A stretch of DNA of 64,000 nt. It comes from Pseudomonas viridiflava. Its GTDB lineage: Bacteria > Pseudomonadota > Gammaproteobacteria > Pseudomonadales > Pseudomonadaceae. Position 1 is the stretch's first letter. Every line of letters begins with the position of its first letter. This document shows positions 24,555 through 33,798 of the stretch, in pieces. The notes under the pieces were generated by a model that saw only the letters and a program-made list of their open reading frames with translations, made no database searches and was not told the origin of the DNA. Both the position numbers and the translations under genes were made by a program. The stretch spans positions 930,001 through 994,000 of the forward strand of contig NZ_UTIQ01000241.1 of the NCBI RefSeq assembly GCF_900582625.1, read 5' to 3'.

Positions 24555-25382
24555 TCAGGCACTCAAGCCCTTCGCCAAGCGCAACAAGTCCCCGCGCCAC
24601 GCCGCACCCGCCGGCAGGGCCAAAAAGAACGGATTAAGGAACGATTCACGGGCTTCGTACGTGAGCACCTCGCCGTGAATATCCAGCACCTCGCCACCGG
24701 CACCTTCCAGCACGCCTTGCGCGGCGGCGGTGTCCCACTGCGACGTAGGCGCCAGCCGTGGATAGCAATCCGCCGCGCCCTCGGCGAGCAAACAGAATTT
24801 CAGCGAGCTGCCCACATTGGCCAGCTGCAAGTCGCCGAACAGCAGGCTCAGCCCGGCCAGCAATTGCTCTTGCTCAGGGCTGGAATGGCGCCGACTGGCC
24901 ACCACGGTAAACCCCTGCTCCGGCGCGTTGCGCACGTGCACCGCTTGCGGTTGACCATGGGCATCGCAGCGCCAGGCACCGAGGTTGGCGCCGCCGTAGA
25001 AGTAACGGCCGGTGGTGGGCATGCCGACTACGCCGAACAGCACCTTGCCGTTTTCCACCAGCGCGACGTTGACGGTGAACTCGTCGCTGCCGCTGATAAA
25101 TTCTTTGGTGCCGTCCAGCGGATCGACCACCCACCAGCGCGTCCAGCCGGTGCGTTCGCTCAGGGGAATGTCAGCGGCTTCTTCAGATAACACCGGAATG
25201 CTCGCATCCAGGGCCGTGAGGCCGGCCGCCAGAATGTGGTGCGCGGCCAGGTCAGCGGCTGTTACGGGTGAGTCGTCGGCCTTGGCCGTCACGGCCACAC
25301 CACTGCGCCAGTAGGGCAGAATCGCCGCGCCCGCCTCACGGGCCAGGGCGACCACTTGCTCCATCAATGGCACCAGGCTCAC
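24555..25382 (-). CDS. cysQ: 3'(2'),5'-bisphosphate nucleotidase CysQ
   Basis: CysQ removes the 3'-phosphate of PAP (and PAPS) produced during sulfate assimilation. The 275-residue protein shows the lithium-sensitive phosphatase metal motifs: LSEEAADIP (about residues 65-73), WVVDPLDGTKEF (about 83-95) and SQWDTAAAQGVLEGAGG (about 214-230). The GTG start at 25382 overlaps the nudE stop (GTGA); an ATG six codons further in is an alternative. The order nudE-cysQ is the same as PA5176-PA5175. Confidence 0.93.
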   Translation of the reverse strand: MSLVPLMEQVVALAREAGAAILPYWRSGVAVTAKADDSPVTAADLAAHHILAAGLTALDASIPVLSEEAADIPLSERTGWTRWWVVDPLDGTKEFISGSDEFTVNVALVENGKVLFGVVGMPTTGRYFYGGANLGAWRCDAHGQPQAVHVRNAPEQGFTVVASRRHSSPEQEQLLAGLSLLFGDLQLANVGSSLKFCLLAEGAADCYPRLAPTSQWDTAAAQGVLEGAGGEVLDIHGEVLTYEARESFLNPFFLALPAGAAWRGDLLRLAKGLSA

Positions 25383-25957
25383 GAGCGCACCGCCGGGGTG
25401 AATTCGCCACGCTGCGTCAGCACGTCACGCGCCAAGTACAGCGCTGCCAGCGCGCGGCCTTCGCTGAATTGTGGATGCTGCGCCAGGCTCGATAGCTCAT
25501 GCAGGCTGAAGCGCTCAACTGCCATGGGTTCAGGCTCATCGCCCGGCAGCGTTTCGGGGTACAGATCGCGCGCCAGCACCACCTGAATGACTTGGCTCAT
25601 GTAGCCGGGCGACAGCGACAGCTCGGTCAGCCGCTCCAATTTATGGGCGCCAAAACCGGCCTCTTCCTTGAGCTCGCGGTTGGCAGCGTCCAGCACGTCC
25701 TCACCCGGCTCGATCAGCCCTTTAGGGCATGAGAGCTGGTAATCGTCCGTACCGGCGCAGAACTCCTCCACCAGCAGTACGTGCTCGGCGTCGGCCATTG
25801 CCACGATCATTACCGCACCGTAGCCAACGCCCTTGCCCACCAGTCTTTCGTAGGTGCGTTCGACGCCATTGCTGAAACGCAGCTGCAACTCCTCGACGCG
25901 AAACAGGCGGCTACTGGCCACTATTTCGCGGTTGAGGACGGTGGGTTTCTGACGCAT
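25379..25957 (-). CDS. nudE: ADP compounds hydrolase NudE (Nudix)
   Basis: NudE hydrolyses ADP-ribose, NADH and related ADP compounds. The 192-residue protein contains a full Nudix box, GLIEPGEDVLDAANRELKEE followed by AGF (about residues 85-107). The ATG at 25957 is preceded by AAGGAG and gives the usual family length; the frame stays open much further upstream but overlaps the divergent yrfG gene, so the longer form is rejected. Downstream it is coupled to cysQ. Confidence 0.93.
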   Translation of the reverse strand: MRQKPTVLNREIVASSRLFRVEELQLRFSNGVERTYERLVGKGVGYGAVMIVAMADAEHVLLVEEFCAGTDDYQLSCPKGLIEPGEDVLDAANRELKEEAGFGAHKLERLTELSLSPGYMSQVIQVVLARDLYPETLPGDEPEPMAVERFSLHELSSLAQHPQFSEGRALAALYLARDVLTQRGEFTPAVRS

Positions 25958-26104
25958 GGGACGGCTCCTTGGCGTGACCTGGCGGGTTATCATAACGCGG
26001 CTTTTCGGATTGTCGCCGCGCCGGATTACGCTTGCTGACCAGATCACGCCTCTTTTCCTTACAGCGTGTGTGAAAAACGCCACTTCCCCTGCAGAGCTAT
26101 CGTT

Positions 26105-26770
26105 ATGTCCCACCTGCCATGGTCTTCCATCGACACCGTTCTGCTCGACATGGACGGCACGTTGCTGGATCTGCACTTCGACAACCACTTCTGGCTTGAG
26201 CACTTGCCGCAGCGCTACGCCGACGTGCACGGCCTCAGCCGCGAGCAGGCGAATGCTCACATGCTGCCGCTGTTTCGCGATCACGCCGGCCAGCTCAATT
26301 GGTACTGCACCGACTTCTGGACCGCTCAACTCAACCTGCCGATTCGCGAGCTGAAACGGGAAGTGGCGCACCTAATTTCCCTGCGCCCCGACGCCGACAA
26401 GTTTCTCGTCGCCCTGCGCCAGGCCGGCAAGCGTGTGGTGCTAATCACCAATGCGCACCGCGACTCGCTGTCGCTGAAAATGGAGCGCATCGAATTAGCG
26501 CCCTATTTCGACCGCCTGATCAGCTCCCACGACTATGGTTTTCCGAAAGAAGACCAACGCTTTTGGGCGGCCCTGCAAAACGACTTCGCCTTCGAGCCTG
26601 AGCGCAGCCTGTTTATCGACGACAGCCTGCCGATTTTGCGCAGCGCTCGGGAGTACGGCGTCGCGCACCTGCTGGCCGTGCGCGAGCCCGATAGCCGCAA
26701 GGGCCCCAAAGACACCGAAGAATTCAGCGCAGTGGAAGACTACCGTCTGCTAATCGACGGCCTGCTTTAA
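26105..26770 (+). CDS. yrfG: GMP/IMP nucleotidase YrfG (HAD superfamily)
   Basis: The 221-residue HAD phosphatase has motif I LLDMDGTLLDL (about residues 12-22), motif II VLITNAHRDS, a lysine in FPKEDQRFW and motif III/IV FIDDSLPIL. Length and motifs match E. coli YrfG, which dephosphorylates GMP and IMP. The ATG at 26105 is preferred to the alternate start at 26066 because family members begin directly before the WxxID..LLDMDGT segment. It is divergent from nudE and 27 bases before a LysR gene, as at PA5177. Confidence 0.9.
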   Translation: MSHLPWSSIDTVLLDMDGTLLDLHFDNHFWLEHLPQRYADVHGLSREQANAHMLPLFRDHAGQLNWYCTDFWTAQLNLPIRELKREVAHLISLRPDADKFLVALRQAGKRVVLITNAHRDSLSLKMERIELAPYFDRLISSHDYGFPKEDQRFWAALQNDFAFEPERSLFIDDSLPILRSAREYGVAHLLAVREPDSRKGPKDTEEFSAVEDYRLLIDGLL

Positions 26771-26797
26771 GCCATACGCCCGCCAGTTGAGGTACCG

Positions 26798-27685
26798 ATG
26801 GACATCAAGCAGCTGAAATTCCTCATCGCCCTCGATGAAACCCGGCACTTCGGCCAGGCGGCGGCGCGCTGCCACGTCACCCAACCGACCCTGTCGATGC
26901 GTTTGCGCAGCCTCGAAGAAGAACTGCAGCTGCCGCTGGTGGTACGCGGTCAGCGCTTCGAAGGGTTCACCGAAGCGGGCGAGCGCGTGCTGGCCTGGGC
27001 ACGCACCGTGCTGGCGGCGTTTGACGGGCTGAATGCCGAGGCGGCGGCCTGCCGTGGCAGCCTGATCGGCACCTTGCGCCTGGGCGTAGTGCCGCTGTCG
27101 AGTTACGACCCAGTGCCGCTGTTGCAGCGCCTGCACACGCAGCACCCCAGCTTGCGCTTCGAACTCTCGGCGCTCAGTTCCGAGCAGATTCTTGAGCACT
27201 TGGCGAGCAACCGGCTCGACCTCGGCGTGTCGTACCTCGACCGCCTGAACGCCGAACACTTCGACAGCCTCAACTTGATGCAAACGCGCATGGGCCTGCT
27301 GTACGACCAGCGGTTCTTCCGTTTCGACGCGGCGGAGCTGACCTGGGAAGCGTTGATCAATCTGCCGCTGGGACTGTTATCCAGCGGCATGCACTTTCGC
27401 CAATCGATCAACCACAACTTCCGCAGCCGCGGCCTGACGCCCACGCCGTTGCTGGAAACCGACGTGGTGCATCAACTGGTGCAGGCCGTTCACGGCGGCC
27501 TGTGCTGCGCGATCATGCCGCTCTATGGCGGCGTCGACATGCTCACCAAACACCTGCGCATTCAGCCCATCGAAAACGCCCAAACCTTGGCGCCGCTGGG
27601 CCTGATCATGCGCAAAAGCGCCCCGCGCTCCGCACTCGCCGAAGCCTGCTTCCAAGAAGCCGGGGCGATGCTGCTCGAATCGTAG
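26798..27685 (+). CDS. LysR-family transcriptional regulator
   Basis: The 295-residue protein has an N-terminal winged helix (LKFLIALDETRHFGQAAARCHVTQPTLSMRLRSLEEEL region, residues 6-42) and a C-terminal effector domain with the TLRLGVVPLSSYDPVPLL start and GLCCAIMPLYGG. It matches the position of PA5179, next to fdhD and the FdhF-like enzyme, and probably regulates them; that link is inferred from neighbourhood. A GAGGTACCG sequence precedes the ATG. Confidence 0.9.
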   Translation: MDIKQLKFLIALDETRHFGQAAARCHVTQPTLSMRLRSLEEELQLPLVVRGQRFEGFTEAGERVLAWARTVLAAFDGLNAEAAACRGSLIGTLRLGVVPLSSYDPVPLLQRLHTQHPSLRFELSALSSEQILEHLASNRLDLGVSYLDRLNAEHFDSLNLMQTRMGLLYDQRFFRFDAAELTWEALINLPLGLLSSGMHFRQSINHNFRSRGLTPTPLLETDVVHQLVQAVHGGLCCAIMPLYGGVDMLTKHLRIQPIENAQTLAPLGLIMRKSAPRSALAEACFQEAGAMLLES

Positions 27686-27700
27686 CCACCACGCCTCGAC

Positions 27701-27785
27701 CTGTAGGAGCGGCTTTAGCCGCGATTCCTGAAAACCTCGGCACTTGAAAATCGCAGCTAATCGGAATGCCGCCAAGCCGCGCCAC
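27701..27785. repeat. Paired REP-like element
   Basis: CTGTAGGAGCGGCTTTAGCC (27701-27720) followed by GCGATTCCTG is the dispersed Pseudomonas element. At about 27748-27776 a reversed, variant copy (TCGCAGCTAATCGGAATGCC) follows. The variant's extra ATCGGAATGCCGCC segment is found again, in the other orientation, inside the element at 33835-33879. Confidence 0.75.
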
Positions 27786-27916
27786 AAAACCTGCAATTCA
27801 CCGCCCATCGACGCCCTCTATCACCGCATCAGAACTAGCGATTAGACGCCGACCGACGGGCGGCCTAGGCTGTTCAAATAACGATCAACCGAACCTCGTG
27901 CAACTCGGTGACGACA

Positions 27917-28759
27917 ATGAACAGCAAACGCCAGCCTCTTACGTCGGCCTCCGCCTGCGTTCCCCCATCCCCTTCAGAACAAGCCAGTCATGGCTACCGC
28001 TTTTACGAGCTGGAGCACGGCGCTGCTGCGTCTGTGGAATTGGCGGAGGAAGTGGCGCTGGCCATTTCGTTCAATGGCATCAACCAGGCGGTCATGCTGG
28101 TGTCGCCCACCGACCTGGAAGACTTCGTTGTAGGGTTTAGCCTCGCCAACGGTATCGTTGAGTCGATTGACGAGATTTATGACGTCGCCCTCAGCGGCAC
28201 CGACTCAGCCCGCCAGGCCGATGTGCAAATCAGCAGCCGCGCCTTCTGGGAACTCAAGCAGCAACGCCGCCAGCTCACCGGCACCAGCGGCTGCGGTTTG
28301 TGTGGCGTCGAAGCGGTTGAACAGGCGCTGCCATCGCTCACTCCTTTAAAGCCTGCCCCCTTGCCGCCCGCTGCCTGGCTGGTCGACTTACGCCAGCGCA
28401 TCACTGTTTTCCAACCGCTGGGCCAGCACTGCGGCGCGGTGCACGCGGCGGTGTTTATGAACGGTCAGGGCGAGCTGCTGTTGGGCCGCGAAGATATCGG
28501 CCGGCATAACGCGTTGGACAAACTCATCGGCGCCCTCCTACGCCAACAGATTTCAACCGCCGGCGGCCTCGCCCTGGTGACCAGCCGATGCAGCCTGGAG
28601 CTCATCCAGAAAGTGCTGCGCGCCGGCATTACCACCCTCGTCAGCCTTTCGGCGCCCACCGGCCTGGCCGTGCAATGGGCGCGTCGGCATCACCTCAATT
28701 TGATCCACCTGCCGCACAAGAATGCGCCGCGGGTGTACAGCCCGGAGTTCGCGCAATGA
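27917..28759 (+). CDS. fdhD: Formate dehydrogenase accessory sulfurtransferase FdhD
   Basis: FdhD passes sulfur to the bis-MGD molybdenum cofactor of formate-dehydrogenase-type enzymes. The protein (280 residues from ATG 27917; a GTG three codons upstream is also possible) contains the sulfur-carrying TGTSGCGLCG loop with C126 and C129, the EDFVVGFSLANGIV segment, and LGREDIGRHNALDKLIG. The stop overlaps the start of the downstream oxidoreductase, which is surely its client. Neither start has a strong ribosome-binding sequence. Confidence 0.93.
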   Translation: MNSKRQPLTSASACVPPSPSEQASHGYRFYELEHGAAASVELAEEVALAISFNGINQAVMLVSPTDLEDFVVGFSLANGIVESIDEIYDVALSGTDSARQADVQISSRAFWELKQQRRQLTGTSGCGLCGVEAVEQALPSLTPLKPAPLPPAAWLVDLRQRITVFQPLGQHCGAVHAAVFMNGQGELLLGREDIGRHNALDKLIGALLRQQISTAGGLALVTSRCSLELIQKVLRAGITTLVSLSAPTGLAVQWARRHHLNLIHLPHKNAPRVYSPEFAQ

Positions 28760-31086
28760 CCCATCACGTCGACACCCACCCCACCCAGCGCTACAAGCCC
28801 TACAAAGGCGCCGCCGGCGGTTGGGGCGCGCTGAAAAGCGTGGCGCACTTCTGGCTGGACAGTGACAACGCGCTGAAGAACATCCGCACCCTGCTGAAAA
28901 CCAACCAGCACGGCGGCTTCGACTGCCCCGGTTGTGCCTGGGGCGAGTCGGCGGAGAGCGGCATGGTCAAGTTCTGCGAGAACGGCGCCAAGGCAGTGAA
29001 CTGGGAAGCCACCAAGCGCCGGGTTGATCCCGCGTTCTTCGCCAAACACAGCGTCACCACGCTGCGTGAGCAAAGCGATTACTGGCTGGAATACCAAGGC
29101 CGCCTGACCGAGCCGATGGTGTACGACCCCGCCAGCGATCACTACAAGCCGATCGCCTGGGACGCCGCGTTCGAGCTGATCGCCCAGCACCTCAACAAGC
29201 TGGCCAGCCCCAATCAGGCCGAGTTCTACACCTCGGGCCGCGCCAGCAACGAGGCGGCATTTCTCTATCAATTGTTCGTGCGCGCCTACGGCACCAACAA
29301 TTTCCCCGACTGCTCGAACATGTGCCACGAAGCCAGCGGCGTAGCGCTGGGGCAAAGCGTCGGCGTCGGCAAGGGCACCGTGACCTTTGACGATTTCGAA
29401 CATGCCGACGCCATTTTCGTCATCGGCCAAAACCCCGGCACCAACCACCCGCGCATGCTTGAACCGCTGCGCGAAGCGGTAAAACGCGGCGCCCAGGTGG
29501 TGTGTTTGAACCCGCTGAAAGAGCGCGGCCTGGAGCGTTTCCAGAACCCGCAACACGCTCTGGAAATGCTCAGCAACGGCGATCGCCCGACCAACACGGC
29601 GTTCTACCGGCCGGCCTTGGGTGGCGACATGGCGGCGCTGCGCGGCATGGCCAAATTCCTGCTTAAGTGGGAGCGCGAGGCGCAAGCCAAAGGCACGTCG
29701 ACCGTGTTCGATCAGGCGTTTATTGCCCAGCACACCACCCAGGTTGAAGCGTATTTAGAGGTCGTCGAAGCCACCAGCTGGGAGCACATCATCGCCCAGT
29801 CCGGCTTGAGCAAAGCCGACATCGAAGCCATGGCGCACACCTATCGCCAGGCCGACCGCGTGATCATGTGCTGGGCCATGGGCATCACCCAGCACCGCCA
29901 TTCGGTGCCGACCATTCAGGAAATCGCCAACCTGATGCTGCTGCGCGGCAACGTCGGTAAACCAGGCGCCGGCCTGTGTCCGGTGCGCGGCCACAGCAAC
30001 GTGCAGGGCGACCGCACCATGGGCATCAATGATCGCCCGCCGGCGTTTTTCCTTGATGCCCTGGAGCGCCGCTTCGACTTCAAAGTGCCGCGTGAATTCG
30101 GCCACAACACCGTGGAAGCCATTCACGCCATGCTCGACGGCGACGCCAAGGTATTTATCGGCCTGGGCGGCAACTTCGCCCAAGCCACACCCGACACGCC
30201 GCGCGCGCACCAAGCGCTGCAGAACTGCGACCTCACCGTGCAGATCAGCACCAAGCTCAACCGCAGCCACCTGACCATCGGCAAGCAGGCGCTAATCTTG
30301 CCGTGCCTGGGCCGTACCGATATCGACCAGCAAGCCGGCGGTCCGCAAGCCGTTACCGTGGAAGACTCCTTCAGCATGGTGCATGCCTCCAACGGCCAGT
30401 TGCAGCCGCTGAGTAAGCAGATGCGCTCGGAGCCGGCGATCGTCGCCGGCATTGCCGCCGCCACGCTGGGCAACAAGCCAGTGAACTGGAACTGGCTGAT
30501 CGAGGACTACGACCGCATCCGCGAGCTGATCGCCGACGTCGTGCCGGGCTTCCAAAGCTTCAATCAGCGCGCGCGCGACCCAGGCGGTTTCTACTTGGGC
30601 AACGCTGCCGGCCAGCGGCGCTGGAACACGGCGTCTGGCCTGGCCGTGTTCAAGGCCAACCTGTTGCCGGAAGACCTGATTCACGAAGGCATTCGCGCCC
30701 GTGGCGAAGTGCCAGACCTAATCCTGCAAACCCTGCGCTCTCACGACCAGTACAACACCACTATTTACGGCCTCGACGACCGCTATCGTGGCGTCAAAGG
30801 TCAGCGCGACGTGGTCTTTGCCAACGAGGCGGACATCATTCGGCTGGGCTACAAACCGGGGCAGAAGGTCGACGTGTTGTCGCTGTGGGGCGATGGCCGC
30901 GAGCGGCGCATCAGCGGCTTTACCTTGCTGGCATTCGATATTCCGGCCGGGCAGGCGGCGGCTTATTACCCCGAGACCAATCCGCTGGTGCCGCTGGAGA
31001 GCGTCGGCGAGGGCAGCTTTACGCCGACCTCGAAGTTTGTGGCCATCCGCCTGGAACCGGCTCGGGATAACGGCCGGATCATCTGA
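28756..31086 (+). CDS. FdhF/YdeP-type molybdopterin oxidoreductase
   Basis: The 776-residue protein is a single-chain molybdopterin enzyme of the FdhF/YdeP group. Near the N-terminus FDCPGCAWG (C57, C60) takes the place of the usual four-cysteine cluster motif, as in YdeP. Cofactor-binding segments include FYTSGRASNEAAFLYQLFVRAYGTNN in pieces, FVIGQNPGTNHPRML, LRGNVGKPGAGLCPVRGHSN and the C-terminal dinucleotide-binding domain. No twin-arginine signal is present, so it is cytoplasmic. The ATG at 28756 overlaps the fdhD stop; a longer in-frame extension into fdhD is rejected. True substrate (formate or other) is not certain. Confidence 0.88.
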   Translation: MTHHVDTHPTQRYKPYKGAAGGWGALKSVAHFWLDSDNALKNIRTLLKTNQHGGFDCPGCAWGESAESGMVKFCENGAKAVNWEATKRRVDPAFFAKHSVTTLREQSDYWLEYQGRLTEPMVYDPASDHYKPIAWDAAFELIAQHLNKLASPNQAEFYTSGRASNEAAFLYQLFVRAYGTNNFPDCSNMCHEASGVALGQSVGVGKGTVTFDDFEHADAIFVIGQNPGTNHPRMLEPLREAVKRGAQVVCLNPLKERGLERFQNPQHALEMLSNGDRPTNTAFYRPALGGDMAALRGMAKFLLKWEREAQAKGTSTVFDQAFIAQHTTQVEAYLEVVEATSWEHIIAQSGLSKADIEAMAHTYRQADRVIMCWAMGITQHRHSVPTIQEIANLMLLRGNVGKPGAGLCPVRGHSNVQGDRTMGINDRPPAFFLDALERRFDFKVPREFGHNTVEAIHAMLDGDAKVFIGLGGNFAQATPDTPRAHQALQNCDLTVQISTKLNRSHLTIGKQALILPCLGRTDIDQQAGGPQAVTVEDSFSMVHASNGQLQPLSKQMRSEPAIVAGIAAATLGNKPVNWNWLIEDYDRIRELIADVVPGFQSFNQRARDPGGFYLGNAAGQRRWNTASGLAVFKANLLPEDLIHEGIRARGEVPDLILQTLRSHDQYNTTIYGLDDRYRGVKGQRDVVFANEADIIRLGYKPGQKVDVLSLWGDGRERRISGFTLLAFDIPAGQAAAYYPETNPLVPLESVGEGSFTPTSKFVAIRLEPARDNGRII

Positions 31087-31092
31087 CCGAGG

Positions 31093-31878
31093 TTATTGGG
31101 CGCGCGCTTCGGTTATCCACGGCTCGAAGCGCTTGCCGAAGGTCACGTCCACGCTGACCTTGTTGCGCTCTTCGGCCGCCCGGTCGTACGGATTCCAGGC
31201 ACTGAACACCGTGCGCCAGCGACTCGGCACACTGACTTCAGCCAGGTCGAAATACAGGGTGTAGTCATCTGGCGTCGGCACACCGGCACTCCATTTGAAG
31301 CCCGCGCGCACGCTGGCGCGGGCCAGGCTGTAGCGACTGCGGTCCGGATAACGCTGGCGCAAGCTGTCGGCGTCCAGGCCGGCGTCGACCACATACAGCC
31401 GCGTGTTGTTGGCCTTGAAGCGACTCAATTGGTATTCCGCGTTGTCCAGCGCCTGTTTTGCCTCCGGGCTGTCGGGCGCAGCGGCAAACTGGATCTGCGC
31501 CTGTTTCAGCTCGGCTTCGGCGGCTGTCAGTTCGGTCTGGTATTGCTCGCCGTTCAGCTCCAGCACCACTAGCGCCTCGCGCTCCCAACGGTCGCGCCTG
31601 TACGTTTCGCCGTGCTCGCCGATTTCAAAACCCAGCTCGCGCAGTTTGTCGCGGTTTACCCAGCCGTCCGCCAGGCGTGCATCCAGCTCCAGCATCTGGC
31701 CAGCGGCGTCGTTGTTGTTCATCACGCTGTTGTAGGCCACCGACAACTCACGTTCCGACAAGCGCAACACACTGTCCGGCTCGCCACTGCGGTTGTAATA
31801 CACGCCGCCAAGGGCCACGGCATTGCTCAGCAGAATCAGCCCGGCGCCGAGCCAGAAGGTTCGTTTCAACGGGCTCAT
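31093..31878 (-). CDS. Membrane-anchored exported protein, DUF4824-like
   Basis: The 261-residue protein begins with a short cytoplasmic stretch and a hydrophobic signal anchor (TFWLGAGLILLSNAVALGGVYY in pieces, residues 7-28); the rest should be periplasmic and is rich in charged helices (about 100-160) and then beta-like segments. The gene before it encodes a DUF2157-type membrane protein whose stop overlaps this start (ATGA), so the two act together. I recall the DUF4824 name for this partner but cannot confirm it without a search. The frame extends upstream to 32460, but that part overlaps the other gene. Function unknown. Confidence 0.7.
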   Translation of the reverse strand: MSPLKRTFWLGAGLILLSNAVALGGVYYNRSGEPDSVLRLSERELSVAYNSVMNNNDAAGQMLELDARLADGWVNRDKLRELGFEIGEHGETYRRDRWEREALVVLELNGEQYQTELTAAEAELKQAQIQFAAAPDSPEAKQALDNAEYQLSRFKANNTRLYVVDAGLDADSLRQRYPDRSRYSLARASVRAGFKWSAGVPTPDDYTLYFDLAEVSVPSRWRTVFSAWNPYDRAAEERNKVSVDVTFGKRFEPWITEARAQ

Positions 31879-32942
31879 AGCGCACCCCCGCGCGTTTTCA
31901 CGCCGTAAATTCGCAGCCGCTGCAACAGCACCAGCAGCAACACCGCAATCACGCCGATGGCGAGGAAGAACAGGTATTTGGGCAGCGTTTCCCACCACCA
32001 GTCGAACAGCTTGGTGTACAGAAACAGCACGCCAAACACCACGCTGGTGGTGCTCACCTCGCGCCAACCGGCGCGAATACCCAGCCATACGCCGAGTCCG
32101 GCGAGAACAAAGCCCAGGTATTGATACAGCGACTCCACCGCGCTGGCTTCCAGCGGCAGGTAACTGCCCTCGCCCCAGAACGACAGCACCAGCACCGGCA
32201 GAAACACGAACAGCAGCGCAAACACGCGGTACAACGCGGCAAAGCCATGGAAGCGCGCGTGATTGATCACCAGCGGCAAGCAGAACAGCACCAGCGCCGA
32301 GGGGAAGAAATTCTCTGGACGCCGCCCCACCGACAACCAATAGCCGCCGCCGAACGCGCCGACCCGCGCAGCGATATAACCGCCCACGCAGATCAGCCCC
32401 GCCGCCAGCAGCAAGCGCAGGTTGCATTGATAGGCCAACAGAAACGCGAGCGCGGCCCAAGGGATCAGGGCTTTGTCTGAGGGCGTGATATTGAAAATCT
32501 GCCCGGCCAGGGACAGGTTCAGCACAAACGCCACGAAGCAGATCAGCGCCGCCAACTTGGTGTAGTAGCCGCTACGGTCGTGGCCGTGCAGCCATACCGT
32601 GAGGGCAAAGGTGCCGAGCGTGGTGCCCAGCAACATGGCCACTTGTTGGCCTTCGCTGAACACGCCCCAGAACTGGTGGAAGAGGAAAAACAAACTGGCC
32701 GCCAGCGCCAACGCACCGAACAGCGAGGCGATGCGCATGCCAAGCGACAGCTGACGCGAACGCTCGTCGGCATCGATATTCAGGGTGGCGGAGAAGTGGT
32801 TCAGCAACTGCCGATGGTGGTCATCGACTCGCTGCCGCTGTTCGGCGTCGAGGGTAAGCACCTGCTCGGTTTTCAGTTGCTTGAGTTCCTGGCGGAACGC
32901 TTCGATTTGCCCGAGTCGTTGCTGTGCCTGTTCGGCGTTCAT
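31875..32942 (-). CDS. DUF2157-type integral membrane protein
   Basis: The 355-residue protein has an N-terminal soluble part of about 65 residues (helical, with LNHFSATLNIDADER) followed by about nine or ten membrane spans starting near residue 70. This fits the DUF2157 family, a soluble head plus multiple spans with no known biochemical role. It is the first gene of a two-gene operon with the anchored protein downstream. Function unknown; the family call is from layout and the N-terminal pattern. Confidence 0.7.
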   Translation of the reverse strand: MNAEQAQQRLGQIEAFRQELKQLKTEQVLTLDAEQRQRVDDHHRQLLNHFSATLNIDADERSRQLSLGMRIASLFGALALAASLFFLFHQFWGVFSEGQQVAMLLGTTLGTFALTVWLHGHDRSGYYTKLAALICFVAFVLNLSLAGQIFNITPSDKALIPWAALAFLLAYQCNLRLLLAAGLICVGGYIAARVGAFGGGYWLSVGRRPENFFPSALVLFCLPLVINHARFHGFAALYRVFALLFVFLPVLVLSFWGEGSYLPLEASAVESLYQYLGFVLAGLGVWLGIRAGWREVSTTSVVFGVLFLYTKLFDWWWETLPKYLFFLAIGVIAVLLLVLLQRLRIYGVKTRGGAL

Positions 32943-33269
32943 GCCTGCTCCTTGGCGAGGGAAAGTGCAGGCGATTCTGGCAGAAAGATGCTGAGGGGAA
33001 CACAGGCTCTGGCAGTGAGATCGCTTGTATGAATCGAGGCTGAAGCCTCTCCCAAAGAATCAGTGAAATAGGCATCACGCTTTCGATTCGGCGCGCCGAA
33101 ACCTGCTCTACAAGAGCACTAAGACTCGACCGAAAATGCAAAAGTTTCCGAGCGAAAACATATATTTACGAAACGTGATAAACCCCCTACCGCACGTCGT
33201 TTGCCGCTTGTTTGTGTACCCAAGCGCATACACGATCGGCGCGTCTTTCCTACATAGGCTCGTTCCTGC
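32943..33269. other. Gap between DUF2157 gene and glycine-zipper gene
   Basis: This divergent intergenic region holds one REP-like fragment (33033-33056) and a moderately AT-rich stretch near 33120-33180 that may carry promoters. No coding frame is supportable. Confidence 0.5.
33033..33056. repeat. Single REP-like hairpin
   Basis: ATCGAGGCTGAAGCCTCTCC forms a short hairpin (GAGGCT/AGCCTC) and is a variant of the dispersed ATCGCGGCTAAAGCCGCTCC element. Confidence 0.65.
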
Positions 33270-33737
33270 ATGAAGTACTCGCGCATGTTCCTGTTGTCCC
33301 TTGGCTTGCTTGGCAGCCAGGCGTTTGCAGCCGAAGGCAATACCGAAGCCGGTATTGGCGGCGCATTGGGCGGTGTGTTGGGGTCGGTGGTGGGCGAACA
33401 GGTGGGCGGTTCCACCGGTGCCGCGATTGGTGCCGGCGTTGGCGGTGCGGCTGGCGGCGCAGTGGGCGCGCGCAAAGGCAACAAGACCGAAGCGGCCATC
33501 GGCGGTGGTTTGGGCGCGGCCGGCGGTAACGTGATCGGCAACAAGATTGGCGGCAGCACCGGCGGCATCGTCGGCGCCGGTTTGGGCGGCGCGGCCGGTG
33601 GCGCGCTGGGTAACAACTACGGCAGCGCCAGCCGCGCCGACGATGAACGTGAGAGCCACGGCAAGCGTCGTAATTATCGGCACGACAATGGCCATCACTA
33701 CGGCCATAAAAAACACAAACATCGTCGTCACGACTGA
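33270..33737 (+). CDS. Exported glycine-zipper protein
   Basis: The 155-residue protein has a signal peptide (cleavage near AFAA, about residue 21), then about 90 residues made almost wholly of glycine-zipper repeats (GxxxGxxxG, for example GGALGGVLGSVVGEQVGGS), and a basic, histidine-rich tail (KKHKHRRHD). Such proteins sit in or near the outer membrane. The tail might bind metal or nucleic acid; this is a guess. It stands alone and ends in a strong terminator. No specific function is recognised. Confidence 0.8.
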   Translation: MKYSRMFLLSLGLLGSQAFAAEGNTEAGIGGALGGVLGSVVGEQVGGSTGAAIGAGVGGAAGGAVGARKGNKTEAAIGGGLGAAGGNVIGNKIGGSTGGIVGAGLGGAAGGALGNNYGSASRADDERESHGKRRNYRHDNGHHYGHKKHKHRRHD

Positions 33738-33740
33738 ACA

Positions 33741-33769
33741 AAAAACCGCCCGGATGGGCGGTTTTTTTT
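33741..33769 (+). terminator. Rho-independent terminator after the glycine-zipper gene
   Basis: AAAAACCGCCC (33741-33751), loop GGAT, GGGCGGTTTTTTTT (33756-33769). It begins four bases after the stop. Confidence 0.95.
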
Positions 33770-33798
33770 GATCGATCGTGCGGATTGCGGGGCGGCCC

